A stretch of DNA of 29,410 nt, taken from contig JAVBPJ010000005.1 of the NCBI GenBank assembly GCA_031549665.1, forward strand, positions 1 to 29,410, given 5' to 3'. The notes beneath the pieces are model-generated. The model saw only the letters and a list, made by a program, of their open reading frames with translations, ran no database searches and was not told the origin of the DNA. Below, one piece after another: positions 16,297 to 24,173 of the stretch. Source of the DNA: Rikenella sp031549665. Lineage in GTDB: Bacteria; Bacteroidota; Bacteroidia; Bacteroidales; Rikenellaceae. A program made the translations under genes and the position numbers. Positions within the stretch are counted from its first letter, which is position 1. Each line of letters starts with the position of its first letter.

Positions 16297-17601
16297 ATGA
16301 AAAAAATCCTTCTTCTGGTCGTTGCCTGCGCCACGCTGGCCGCCCATGCACAAACCGAAAAAGAGCTGGCGAACTTCAAAAAACAGCTCGAAAAAAGCGA
16401 CGCTTCCGTAGCCGATCCCAAAAAGGCCAACTCGCAAAGCACCTGGATCAACCGCGCCAGCGATATGATATCGCTCTCCAACATCTACACCTCGTACCTG
16501 GCCGCCGGACTTCCGATCGAGCAAAACATCATGATGATCGGCGAAGATCCCGACGAAATCGTGGAAGTTAACATCAATGGACAGGTCTATAAGAAATACG
16601 AGTACGAAAACTTTGACATCTACGTCAACGAAAACGGAGAAACCTCGTTCTGGCAAGCCAAGAAAGAGTTTGTTCCCGGCGCCCTTGAAAAAGCGTTCGA
16701 CGCGCTGACAAAGGCCCAGGCCATCAACCCCAAGGGCTACGAATCGGCCGCTTACTTCCCTTCGACCAACCTCTACAACGCCTTCAATACCGAAGCGATG
16801 AACTACTACAACCTGGGCAATAAGGAACAGGCCGCGGCCACCTTCGAAAAAATGATCAAGGTGAAAGCCCTGAGCGACGACGTGGACTCGGTGATGATCT
16901 ACTACACCGGCGTATCGTACCTCGAAGCCAAGAACGACGCCAAGGCGATGGAATACCTCAACAAAGCCCTTGAAATCGGCTACGACGAAAACGGCAGCGT
17001 TTACTACTACGTAGCCTACATGCTCGAACAACAGAGCAAGCCCGACGAAGCCATCGCCCTGCTGAAAAAAGGGTTGGCCAAGTACCCCGACAACGAAATG
17101 TTGAACACCGAGCTGCTCGGCCTCTACATCACCACCAAGAAAAGCCCGGAAGAAATTGCTCCGCTGCTGAAAAAGGCGCAAGCGCTCGACCCCGAAAATC
17201 CCTCGAACTTCATCACCGAAGGAATCCTGTGGACCCAAATGGGAGATTTCGAAAAAGCCAAAGCCTCGTTCCTCAAAGCCGGTGAACTTGACCCCGAAAG
17301 CCCAACCCCCTTCATGAACGTCGGCTTCATGGAAGCGGATCAGGGCGATAAAATCGTTAAACAAGCCAACGACCTGGACGTTAACGACGTAGCCGGTTAC
17401 AACAAATTGGTTGAAGAGGCCGTCCCGCACTACACCGAAGCCATCGAGATGCTGGAAAAGGCCCACGAGATCGATCCCCGCAACGAAGACGTCATTCTGA
17501 CCCTCCGCCAGCTCTACTACCCGCGCCGCGAAGAGTCCGTGAAAAACGGCGAACGTTACGAATACTTCAACAAACTGTACAAACAGTTCGAACAGGAGTA
17601 A
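16297..17601 (+). CDS. Periplasmic tetratricopeptide-repeat protein
   Basis: A 434-aa protein with a signal peptide (MKKILLLVVACATLAAHAQT, signal peptidase I site after AHA) and no lipobox cysteine aligned for lipidation, so probably periplasmic. From about residue 125 it carries several TPR-like helix pairs, e.g. AMNYYNLGNKEQAAATFEKM, GVSYLEAKNDAKAMEYLNKA, YMLEQQSKPDEAIALLKKGL, EGILWTQMGDFEKAKASFLK and AIEMLEKAHEIDPRNEDVI. TPR domains mediate protein-protein contacts; the partner is unknown. It directly follows gyrA (35-bp gap) and precedes a strong terminator, so the two probably share a transcript. I recall this pairing in other Bacteroidales but cannot verify it here. Confidence 0.85.
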   Translation: MKKILLLVVACATLAAHAQTEKELANFKKQLEKSDASVADPKKANSQSTWINRASDMISLSNIYTSYLAAGLPIEQNIMMIGEDPDEIVEVNINGQVYKKYEYENFDIYVNENGETSFWQAKKEFVPGALEKAFDALTKAQAINPKGYESAAYFPSTNLYNAFNTEAMNYYNLGNKEQAAATFEKMIKVKALSDDVDSVMIYYTGVSYLEAKNDAKAMEYLNKALEIGYDENGSVYYYVAYMLEQQSKPDEAIALLKKGLAKYPDNEMLNTELLGLYITTKKSPEEIAPLLKKAQALDPENPSNFITEGILWTQMGDFEKAKASFLKAGELDPESPTPFMNVGFMEADQGDKIVKQANDLDVNDVAGYNKLVEEAVPHYTEAIEMLEKAHEIDPRNEDVILTLRQLYYPRREESVKNGERYEYFNKLYKQFEQE

Positions 17602-17616
17602 TCGATCCCCCCCTCC

Positions 17617-17655
17617 AAAGGGGTGAATGTACGTACGGTGCATTCACCCCTTTTT
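17617..17655 (+). terminator. Strong Rho-independent terminator after the TPR gene
   Basis: AAAGGGGTGAATG (17617-17629) and CATTCACCCCTTT (17641-17653) form a perfect 13-bp stem with an 11-nt loop, followed by a T run to 17655. It begins 15 bp after the TPR stop and ends 15 bp before the sufB start. Confidence 0.85.
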
Positions 17656-17657
17656 CG

Positions 17658-17665
17658 TACCTTTA
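17658..17665 (+). promoter_or_regulatory. Possible sufB -7 box (TACCTTTA)
   Basis: TACCTTTA differs from TAnnTTTG at one position and ends 4 bp before the GTG start of sufB. If used, the sufB mRNA would be leaderless or nearly so. No -33 TTTG is visible at the expected distance, where the terminator hairpin lies. Confidence 0.3.
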
Positions 17666-17669
17666 CCCC

Positions 17670-19112
17670 GTGGATGAGAAACAACTGATCGAGGAGACCT
17701 CCCTCGGAGAGTACAAGTATGGGTTCACCTCGGACATCGAGACCGAGACCTTTGGAAAAGGCCTCAACGAAGAGATCGTCCGGGCCATTTCCGCGAAAAA
17801 AGGGGAACCCGACTGGCTGACCGAATTCCGGTTGGCCTCGTTTCGTCATTGGCTCACCCTGGAGCAGCCCGACTGGGCCCACCTGGATATCCCCCCGATC
17901 GACTTCCAACAAATCATCTACTACGCCGCCCCCAAGGCCCGCAAGGAGCTGGACAGTGTCGACGAGATCGACCCCGAGCTCAAAGCCACCTTCGACAAGC
18001 TGGGCATCCCGCTCGACGAGCAAAAAGTACTGGCCGGAGTGGCCGTCGACGCCGTAATCGACTCCGTGTCCGTGAAGACCACCTTTCAGGATAGTCTGGC
18101 CGAACAGGGAATCATCTTCTGCTCCTTTTCCGAAGCCGTGCAGCGACACCCCGAACTGATCCGCAAGTACCTGGGTAGCGTCGTACCACCCGCCGACAAT
18201 TTCTACGCCGCCCTGAACAGCGCCGTCTTTTCCGACGGATCATTCTGCTACATTCCCGCCGGAGTGCGCTGCCCCATGGAGCTGTCCACCTATTTCCGCA
18301 TCAACGCCGCCGGAACCGGCCAGTTCGAGCGCACCCTGATCATTGCCGAAGCCGGAGCCTACGTGAGCTACCTGGAGGGATGCACCGCCCCGATGCGCGA
18401 CGAGAACCAACTCCACGCCGCCATCGTCGAAATCGTCGTCGAGGCCGAAGCCGAAGTCAAATACTCCACCGTACAGAACTGGTATCCGGGCGACAAAAAC
18501 GGCGTGGGCGGGGTGTACAACTTCGTTACCAAACGCGGCCTGTGCCGCGGAAAACGCTCGAAACTGTCGTGGACCCAGGTCGAAACCGGATCGGCCATCA
18601 CCTGGAAGTACCCCAGTTGCATCCTGCAAGGCGAAGAGAGCATCGGCGAGTTCTACTCCGTGGCCCTGACCGGCAACTGCCAGCAGGCCGATACCGGCAC
18701 CAAAATGATCCACCTGGGCAGCCGGAGCCGTTCGCGCATCGTCTCGAAGGGGATCTCCTCGGGCCGCAGCCAAAACAGCTATCGGGGGCTGGTTTACGTC
18801 GACAAACAGGCCGACGGGTGCCGCAACCACTCGCAATGCGACTCGCTGCTGATCGGCGACCGCTGCGGGGCGCACACCTTTCCCTACATCGACGTGAGAA
18901 ACTCCGGCGCCGTGGTCGAACACGAAGCCACCACCTCGAAAATCAGCGAAGAGCAACTGCTTTACTGCCGTCAGCGCGGCATCAAGGCCGAGGAGGCCGT
19001 CGGGCTGATCGTGAACGGCTACGCCAGGGAAGTACTGAACCAACTGCCGTTGGAGTTCGCCGTCGAAGCGCAAAAATTGCTGGCCCTGAGCCTCGAAAAC
19101 TCGGTCGGATAG
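17670..19112 (+). CDS. sufB: Fe-S cluster assembly scaffold SufB
   Basis: A 480-aa protein with a GTG start: no ATG is available near the N-terminus in frame, and the resulting lead (MDEKQLIEETSLGEYKYGF) aligns with known SufB N-termini. SufB is the scaffold in the SufBC2D complex, where nascent Fe-S clusters are built in the cytosol. Conserved segments are KGLNEEIVRAISAKKGEPDW, FCYIPAGVRCPMELSTYFRI, VQNWYPGDKNGVGGVYNFVT, SRIVSKGISSG and, near the end, RCGAHTFPYIDVRNSGAVVE. Cys399 in CGAHTF corresponds, as far as I can align by eye, to the essential C-terminal cysteine of E. coli SufB. sufC starts 20 bp downstream. The start lies immediately past the preceding terminator. Confidence 0.93.
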   Translation: MDEKQLIEETSLGEYKYGFTSDIETETFGKGLNEEIVRAISAKKGEPDWLTEFRLASFRHWLTLEQPDWAHLDIPPIDFQQIIYYAAPKARKELDSVDEIDPELKATFDKLGIPLDEQKVLAGVAVDAVIDSVSVKTTFQDSLAEQGIIFCSFSEAVQRHPELIRKYLGSVVPPADNFYAALNSAVFSDGSFCYIPAGVRCPMELSTYFRINAAGTGQFERTLIIAEAGAYVSYLEGCTAPMRDENQLHAAIVEIVVEAEAEVKYSTVQNWYPGDKNGVGGVYNFVTKRGLCRGKRSKLSWTQVETGSAITWKYPSCILQGEESIGEFYSVALTGNCQQADTGTKMIHLGSRSRSRIVSKGISSGRSQNSYRGLVYVDKQADGCRNHSQCDSLLIGDRCGAHTFPYIDVRNSGAVVEHEATTSKISEEQLLYCRQRGIKAEEAVGLIVNGYAREVLNQLPLEFAVEAQKLLALSLENSVG

Positions 19113-19132
19113 CCATTAAAATTCTCGTTGTC

Positions 19133-19891
19133 ATGCTATTAGAAATCAATAACCTACACGCCTCGGTCGAGCAAAAAGAGATCCTGCACGGAGTTAATTT
19201 AACCGTCCGCGCCGGAGAAGTACACGCCATCATGGGGCCGAACGGGTCGGGCAAATCGACCCTCGCCTCGGTGTTGGCCGGCAACGAACGCTTTACCGTT
19301 ACCGGCGGCAGCGTCCGTTTCGAGGGATTCGACCTGTTGGCCATGCCCGTCGAGGAACGCGCCGCCCGCGGGCTTTTCCTCGGGTTCCAATACCCCGTCG
19401 AGATTCCCGGGGTCAGCATGGCCAGCTTCCTGCGTCTGGCCATGAACCAGCAACGCGCCTTCCGGGGCGAGGAACCTATCGCCGCCGCCGATTTCCTGAA
19501 GCAAATGCGCGAAAAGAGCGCGCTGGTCGAATTGGGCGACACGCTCATCAACCGCGCCGTGAACGAAGGTTTTTCGGGAGGCGAGAAAAAGCGGAACGAG
19601 ATATTTCAAATGGCGATGCTCGAACCCAAGCTCGCCGTACTGGACGAAACCGACAGCGGGTTGGACATCGACGCGCTCCGGATCGTGGCCACCGGCGTGT
19701 CGAAGCTCAAACGTCCCGACAACGCCACCATCGTCATCACCCACTACCAGCGGCTGCTGGACTACATCGTTCCCGATTTCGTCCACGTGCTGTACCAGGG
19801 CCGCATCATCCACAGCGCCGGCAAAGAGCTGGCCCAAAAACTCGAAGAACAGGGCTACGACTGGCTTATCCAGCAATACGGCAATGAATAG
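19133..19891 (+). CDS. sufC: Fe-S assembly ATPase SufC
   Basis: A 252-aa ABC-type ATPase starting at the ATG at 19133; the reading frame is open further upstream but that part overlaps sufB and is not coding. Walker A is GPNGSGKST with Lys41, the signature loop is FSGGEKKRNEIFQMAMLEPK, and Walker B is LAVLDETDSGLDIDAL. SufC hydrolyses ATP within SufBC2D to remodel the scaffold and drive cluster formation. Length is normal for the family. Its stop overlaps the sufD start by 8 bp, so the two are likely translationally coupled. Confidence 0.95.
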   Translation: MLLEINNLHASVEQKEILHGVNLTVRAGEVHAIMGPNGSGKSTLASVLAGNERFTVTGGSVRFEGFDLLAMPVEERAARGLFLGFQYPVEIPGVSMASFLRLAMNQQRAFRGEEPIAAADFLKQMREKSALVELGDTLINRAVNEGFSGGEKKRNEIFQMAMLEPKLAVLDETDSGLDIDALRIVATGVSKLKRPDNATIVITHYQRLLDYIVPDFVHVLYQGRIIHSAGKELAQKLEEQGYDWLIQQYGNE

Positions 19892-20924
19892 AACGCTGCG
19901 GGAACGATACAAATACGGTTCGCTCGAACCGTTCTCCGCCGTCCCGCCCGGACGGTTGGAGGTCGATCTCGACCTCGAAGCCGTCGACTGCCTGGTCGAG
20001 CGGAACAGTGTCGCCCCACCAGAACTTCCCTCAGGATGGGAAGACGACCCCCTGTTGCTCGAAAATCTCAGCCAAAAAGAGGCCGAACAGGTGCAGATCA
20101 CCATTCCCGGCCACACCGTCGCCAGCGGCATCCTCTACCTGCAGGCTCACTACCGGGGAAGCGGCCGCGCCACCCTGCGCAACCACATCCGCGTAAAGGC
20201 CGGAGCCGAGGCGCGGATTGTCCTGCACCACCACCCTTGCGAAAGCCCCGAATCAATAATCAACAGCCTAAACGTCATCCACTTGGAACGTGGAGCCAAA
20301 CTCACCTGGGTCGAAGTGGCCGACAGCCACGCCACCCTCGCCTGCTCCACCCTGCTCAGTCAGGAGGGAGAGAGCCGGGCGCAACTCACCACGTTCGATC
20401 TGGAGAACAACCTGTTGCGGCGCAACCAAGTGGTAACCCTCGGCGAACCGAAAGCCCACTGCCAACTGGGAGGGCTTTACCTGACCGCCGCAGCCGAGTA
20501 CGCCGACAACCACGTCGACATTCGCCACCAATCGCCCGACTGTTCGAGCGACCAACTCTTCAAGGGAGTCGTTTCCGGAACCTCGAAAGGCGTATTTACG
20601 GGACACATTCTTGTGGCCACCGACGCGCAGCAAACCCAGGCGTTGCAGCAGAACCACGCCATTCTGCTGAGCGACCGGGCCCGTGTCCACACCCGTCCGC
20701 AGCTCGAAATTTATGCCGACGACGTTCGTTGCAACCACGGCGCCAGCGTCGGGCAGCTCGACCCCGAGGCCCGTTACTACCTTCGTCAACGCGGCATTCC
20801 GCCCAAGGAGGCCGAACGGCTTCAGCTCGAAGGCTTCGTGAACGAAGTGATCGACCGCAGCGGACTGGAAGAGTTTCACCACGCGATCCGGGAAAAAATC
20901 ATCCGCCGCCTCAGCACCCTGTAA
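19884..20924 (+). CDS. sufD: Fe-S assembly protein SufD, short form
   Basis: The 346-aa partner of SufB in SufBC2D. The C-terminal half is well conserved: HVDIRHQSPDCSSDQLFKGV, GVFTGHILVATDAQQTQALQ, LSDRARVHTRPQLEIYADDV and CNHGASVGQLDPEARYYL. Cys283 and His285 correspond to the SufD pair (E. coli Cys358/His360) at the SufB interface. The protein is about 75 residues shorter than E. coli SufD, and the missing part lies at the N-terminus (before ITIPGHTVASGIL). Overlap with sufC (8 bp) and a 6-bp gap to sufS support one operon. Confidence 0.9.
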   Translation: MNRTLRERYKYGSLEPFSAVPPGRLEVDLDLEAVDCLVERNSVAPPELPSGWEDDPLLLENLSQKEAEQVQITIPGHTVASGILYLQAHYRGSGRATLRNHIRVKAGAEARIVLHHHPCESPESIINSLNVIHLERGAKLTWVEVADSHATLACSTLLSQEGESRAQLTTFDLENNLLRRNQVVTLGEPKAHCQLGGLYLTAAAEYADNHVDIRHQSPDCSSDQLFKGVVSGTSKGVFTGHILVATDAQQTQALQQNHAILLSDRARVHTRPQLEIYADDVRCNHGASVGQLDPEARYYLRQRGIPPKEAERLQLEGFVNEVIDRSGLEEFHHAIREKIIRRLSTL

Positions 20925-20930
20925 CCGCCC

Positions 20931-22154
20931 ATGAAGACCCTCGAAGCGATCCGCGCCGATTTTCCCATCCTCGGTCAAGAGGTAAACGGCCATCCGCTCG
21001 TCTACCTCGACAACGCCGCCACCGCCCAAAAGCCGCTGGCCGTGATCGAAACCATCGATGCGCTCTACCGCACCTGCAACGCCAACATCCACCGGGGCAT
21101 CCACACCCTGGCCGAAGAGACCACCCGCCGCTACGAAGCCTCCCGGGAACAGATACGCGCCTTTATCGGCGCCGAAAAAAGCAGCGAAGTGATCTTCACC
21201 AGCGGATCGACCGCCTCCATCAACCTGGTGGCCTTTTCGTTCGGAGAAGCCTTCCTGAAAGCCGGAGACAACCTCGTAATCAGCGAGATGGAACACCACG
21301 CCAACATCGTCCCCTGGCAAATGGCCGCCCTGCGCAAAGGGGCCGAGGTGCGCGTGATCCCCTTTGACGACCACGGACGGCTCCAAACCGAACTGCTGCC
21401 GGGCCTGATCGACAAGCGCACCCGCATCGTTGCCGTTACCCAATGTTCGAACGTGTTGGGAAGCTGCCCCGACCTTTCGGAAATCATCCGCACCGCCCAC
21501 GCCCATAACGTTCCCGTGCTGGTGGACGGGTGCCAGGGCATTGTCCACGGACGGGTCGACGTGCAACAACTCGACTGCGACTTTTACCTCTTTTCGGGGC
21601 ACAAACTCTACGGCCCCACCGGCATCGGCGTCCTGTACGGCAAAGAAAAATGGCTCGACCGGATGCCCCCCTACATGGGCGGCGGCTACATGATCGACAC
21701 CGTTCGGCTGCCGCAGGGAACCACCTATCAGGTACCCCCCTTTAAATTCGAGGCAGGCACCACGCCCTACATCGAAGCCATCGCCCTGGGGACGGCGATC
21801 GACTACCTGCAGGGCTTTGACTGGGACGAAATCCACCGCCACGAACAGGCCCTGCTCCGTCGTATTACCGAGGGATTGATCAACAATATCGACGGAGCAA
21901 CCATCTACGGAACCACCCCCGGCAAGGCCCCCATCGTCTCGTTTTCGGTCGAGGGGGTGCATCCGGCCGACATTGCCCAAATCATCGACAAGCTCGGCGT
22001 GGCCATCCGCAGCGGAACCCATTGCGCCGAACCCGCCCTGGCCCACTACGGAATCACCGCGTCGGCCCGGCTCAGCATCGGGCTTTACAACACCGCCCAG
22101 GAGATCGACCAGGCCATTGCAGCCATCCAACGGGCCGTACACATGCTGCGTTAA
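20931..22154 (+). CDS. sufS: Cysteine desulfurase SufS
   Basis: A 407-aa class V aminotransferase-fold, PLP-dependent enzyme that takes sulfur from L-cysteine as a persulfide for cluster assembly. The PLP Schiff-base lysine is Lys225 in LFSGHKLYGPTGIGVLYGKE. The persulfide-carrying cysteine is Cys365 in IRSGTHCAEPALAHYG, in the short-loop group II context of SufS rather than the IscS loop. ANIHRGIHTLAEETTRRYE and EMEHHANIVPWQ are also typical. The N-terminus (IRADFPILGQEVNGHPLVYL) fits the family. Group II enzymes normally need SufE or SufU to accept sulfur; neither is seen in this window. Confidence 0.94.
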   Translation: MKTLEAIRADFPILGQEVNGHPLVYLDNAATAQKPLAVIETIDALYRTCNANIHRGIHTLAEETTRRYEASREQIRAFIGAEKSSEVIFTSGSTASINLVAFSFGEAFLKAGDNLVISEMEHHANIVPWQMAALRKGAEVRVIPFDDHGRLQTELLPGLIDKRTRIVAVTQCSNVLGSCPDLSEIIRTAHAHNVPVLVDGCQGIVHGRVDVQQLDCDFYLFSGHKLYGPTGIGVLYGKEKWLDRMPPYMGGGYMIDTVRLPQGTTYQVPPFKFEAGTTPYIEAIALGTAIDYLQGFDWDEIHRHEQALLRRITEGLINNIDGATIYGTTPGKAPIVSFSVEGVHPADIAQIIDKLGVAIRSGTHCAEPALAHYGITASARLSIGLYNTAQEIDQAIAAIQRAVHMLR

Positions 22155-22168
22155 ACCCACCACTTGCT

Positions 22169-22843
22169 ATGTTCATCGTACTCGAAGGCCTGGACGGGGC
22201 CGGCAAATCGACCCAGGTAAACCTGCTCCGCAAACAATTTGAAGCCGCCGGAAAACAGGTTCGTTACCTCCATTTTCCGCGTTTCGACGCGCCCGTTTAC
22301 GGCGAGCTGATCGCCCGTTTCCTGCGGGGCGAACTGGGTGCGATCGATCAGGTGGACCCCTACCTGGTGGCCCTGATCTACGCCGGCGACCGCGCCGAGG
22401 CGGCGGCCGCCATCCGTGGCTGGATCGACCGCGGCGACGTGGTGATTGTAGACCGCTACGTGTGGTCGAACATCGCCTACCAGTGCGCAAAGATCGACGA
22501 CCAACCGCAACGCGCGGCGCTCAAGGAGTGGATCCTTGCGCTGGAATACGGCCACCACCGGATTCCACAGCCCGACCTGTCGCTCTTTTTGGACGTTCCC
22601 TTCGCCTTCACCGCCCAAAAGCTCGCCGAAGAGCGGCAGGGCGACGACCGCGGCTACCTGCAAGGGAAGCAGGACATCCACGAAGCCTCGATCGACCTGC
22701 AACGCCGCGTGCGTGAGGTCTACATCGGTTGCGCCGACCGCCCCGATTTTCAGGTAATTGACTGCTCCGACCCCGAGGGCCGGATGCTCGCCCCCGAAGC
22801 TATTTTTGAAAAAATCCGCCATGCCATCGCCCACCTTTCATAG
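22169..22843 (+). CDS. tmk: Thymidylate (dTMP) kinase
   Basis: A 224-aa P-loop kinase that phosphorylates dTMP to dTDP for dTTP synthesis. It begins MFIVLEGLDGAGKSTQVNLL, with P-loop Lys13. The DRY-type motif VIVDRYVWSNIAYQ is near residue 95, and PDLSLFLDVPFAFTAQKLAE precedes the lid. The start at 22169 was chosen over longer in-frame starts that would overlap sufS. It begins 14 bp after sufS. Its last 23 bp overlap the start of the DoxX/MauE-like gene. Confidence 0.92.
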   Translation: MFIVLEGLDGAGKSTQVNLLRKQFEAAGKQVRYLHFPRFDAPVYGELIARFLRGELGAIDQVDPYLVALIYAGDRAEAAAAIRGWIDRGDVVIVDRYVWSNIAYQCAKIDDQPQRAALKEWILALEYGHHRIPQPDLSLFLDVPFAFTAQKLAEERQGDDRGYLQGKQDIHEASIDLQRRVREVYIGCADRPDFQVIDCSDPEGRMLAPEAIFEKIRHAIAHLS

Positions 22844-24056
22844 CGTAATCCGCTACCTCGGCGGACGTTTCGTTCCCGTAGCCCGCTACCACCTGGCGGC
22901 GCTGTTCATTCTTTCGGGCGCCTCGAAAGCGATCGACCCGTTCGGCCTTTCGGTCAAACTCGGCGAATACTTCGGCGCGTTGGGTCTCGATTTTTTGAAA
23001 CCCCTGAGCGACCTGGGATCGGTACTGCTCCCCTCGGTCGAAATGCTGGTGGGATTGATGCTGCTGACCGGCGTTTCGCGCCGGTTGAGCGCCTGGATCG
23101 CCTTTGTGTCCATGAGTTTCTTCACGTTGCTCACCCTGTGGCTCGCCATCGCCAAACCGGTAAGCGACTGCGGCTGCTTCGGCGACCTGATCCACCTGAC
23201 CAACTGGGCCACGTTCTTTAAAAACCTCGCTTTTTACCCCTTTGCCATCGCCCTGTTCCTGGGGCGCAACAAGCAACAGACCCTCAACCCGCCGCCGCTT
23301 CGCACAGCCGTTACCTACGCGGTGATCGTTCCGTTGAGTTTCGGGCTGAGCCTCTACTCGCGCGCCTTCCTGCCCCCGATCGACCCCACTCCGTTCAAAA
23401 TCGGGGTCAACATTCCCGAGGCGATGCGCGAACAGAACGAAAACCTGCGCACCACACTCATCTACCGCGACAAACAAAACGGCCAACTGCGCCAATTCGC
23501 CCTGGAAGACACCACCTGGTACGACACCACCCGTTGGGCCTATGTCGACACCCGCATCGAAGGGGCCTCGAAAAAGGCCGCACTCCCGAGCATTCCCATG
23601 TTCGACGGGCAGGGCGACCGCAGCCGGGAGGTACTGTCCGCACCGGGCTACACGCTGCTTGTGGTGGTGAACGGCAACGCATTGAACGCAGAGGAGATCG
23701 GGAAAATCAACCGCTTTGGCGCCTTCATCCGGCAACAGGGCGGACAGGTCGTTGCCCTGAGCGCCTCGGCCCTTCCTCCTTTAGAGGAGGGGATCGAACC
23801 GCTGAGCGGCGATCCCTCGGCGCTGCGCACCCTGATCCAACACGCCGTCGGCGGAGCGCTGCTTCTGCGCGACGGAACCATCCTCGGCAAATGGCCGATC
23901 CCCCACCTGCCCGCATGGGAGAAGGGAGACCCCGAGGCCCTGACAATCGCCCAATACCGCCAACAACAAGAGCGACTGCTGGTAACCCTTTTCGGTTTCG
24001 CCATCGCCCTGATCGTGCTGGCCTCCGTGCTGCGTTTGCCCGCCAAGAAGCCCTAA
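22821..24056 (+). CDS. DoxX/MauE-like redox-associated membrane protein with thioredoxin-like C-terminal region
   Basis: A 411-aa protein from the ATG at 22821, inside the end of tmk; a longer in-frame start is buried deeper in tmk and is unlikely. The N-terminal ~165 residues hold four hydrophobic helices, starting RYHLAALFILSGASKAIDPF, with the motif SDCGCFGDLIHLTNW typical of MauE/DoxX-like redox membrane proteins. A further helix follows (TAVTYAVIVPLSFGLSLYSR), then a soluble region. Around residues 260-350, YTLLVVVNGNALN, FGAFIRQQGGQVVALSAS and GGALLLRDGTILGKW resemble a thioredoxin fold without a CxxC pair. A last helix sits near the C-terminus. It resembles the uncharacterised 'BT_3928 family' of Bacteroidales. 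Electron-transfer or disulfide-related function is inference. Confidence 0.8.
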   Translation: MPSPTFHSVIRYLGGRFVPVARYHLAALFILSGASKAIDPFGLSVKLGEYFGALGLDFLKPLSDLGSVLLPSVEMLVGLMLLTGVSRRLSAWIAFVSMSFFTLLTLWLAIAKPVSDCGCFGDLIHLTNWATFFKNLAFYPFAIALFLGRNKQQTLNPPPLRTAVTYAVIVPLSFGLSLYSRAFLPPIDPTPFKIGVNIPEAMREQNENLRTTLIYRDKQNGQLRQFALEDTTWYDTTRWAYVDTRIEGASKKAALPSIPMFDGQGDRSREVLSAPGYTLLVVVNGNALNAEEIGKINRFGAFIRQQGGQVVALSASALPPLEEGIEPLSGDPSALRTLIQHAVGGALLLRDGTILGKWPIPHLPAWEKGDPEALTIAQYRQQQERLLVTLFGFAIALIVLASVLRLPAKKP

Positions 24057-24113
24057 CGGGCGTTCACAACATCCTCCGATTTTTCCATTTTCCCGCCCTT
24101 TTCCGCCGGAAAA

Positions 24114-24145
24114 TTTGGGATTTTGCGCCTTTTTCGCTACCTTGC
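24114..24145 (+). promoter_or_regulatory. Putative promoter of the antiporter gene (-33 TTTG, -7 TACCTTGC)
   Basis: TTTG (24114-24117) and TACCTTGC (24138-24145) are 20 bp apart, matching Bacteroidota -33/-7 spacing, though the -7 box departs from TAnnTTTG in its last bases. It ends 28 bp before the ATG at 24174. Confidence 0.5.
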
Positions 24146-24173
24146 GTAGGTCTGATTTTTCGTCTCGCCGCCC

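Noticed and set aside
18380..19132. Upstream extension of the sufC frame through sufB
   Set aside because: Arg/Pro-rich out-of-frame translation of sufB; SufC family length and Walker A position fix the start at 19133.
20268..22163. A 631-codon open frame antisense to sufD and sufS
   Set aside because: Shadow of two well-identified genes; no signal, motif or start context.
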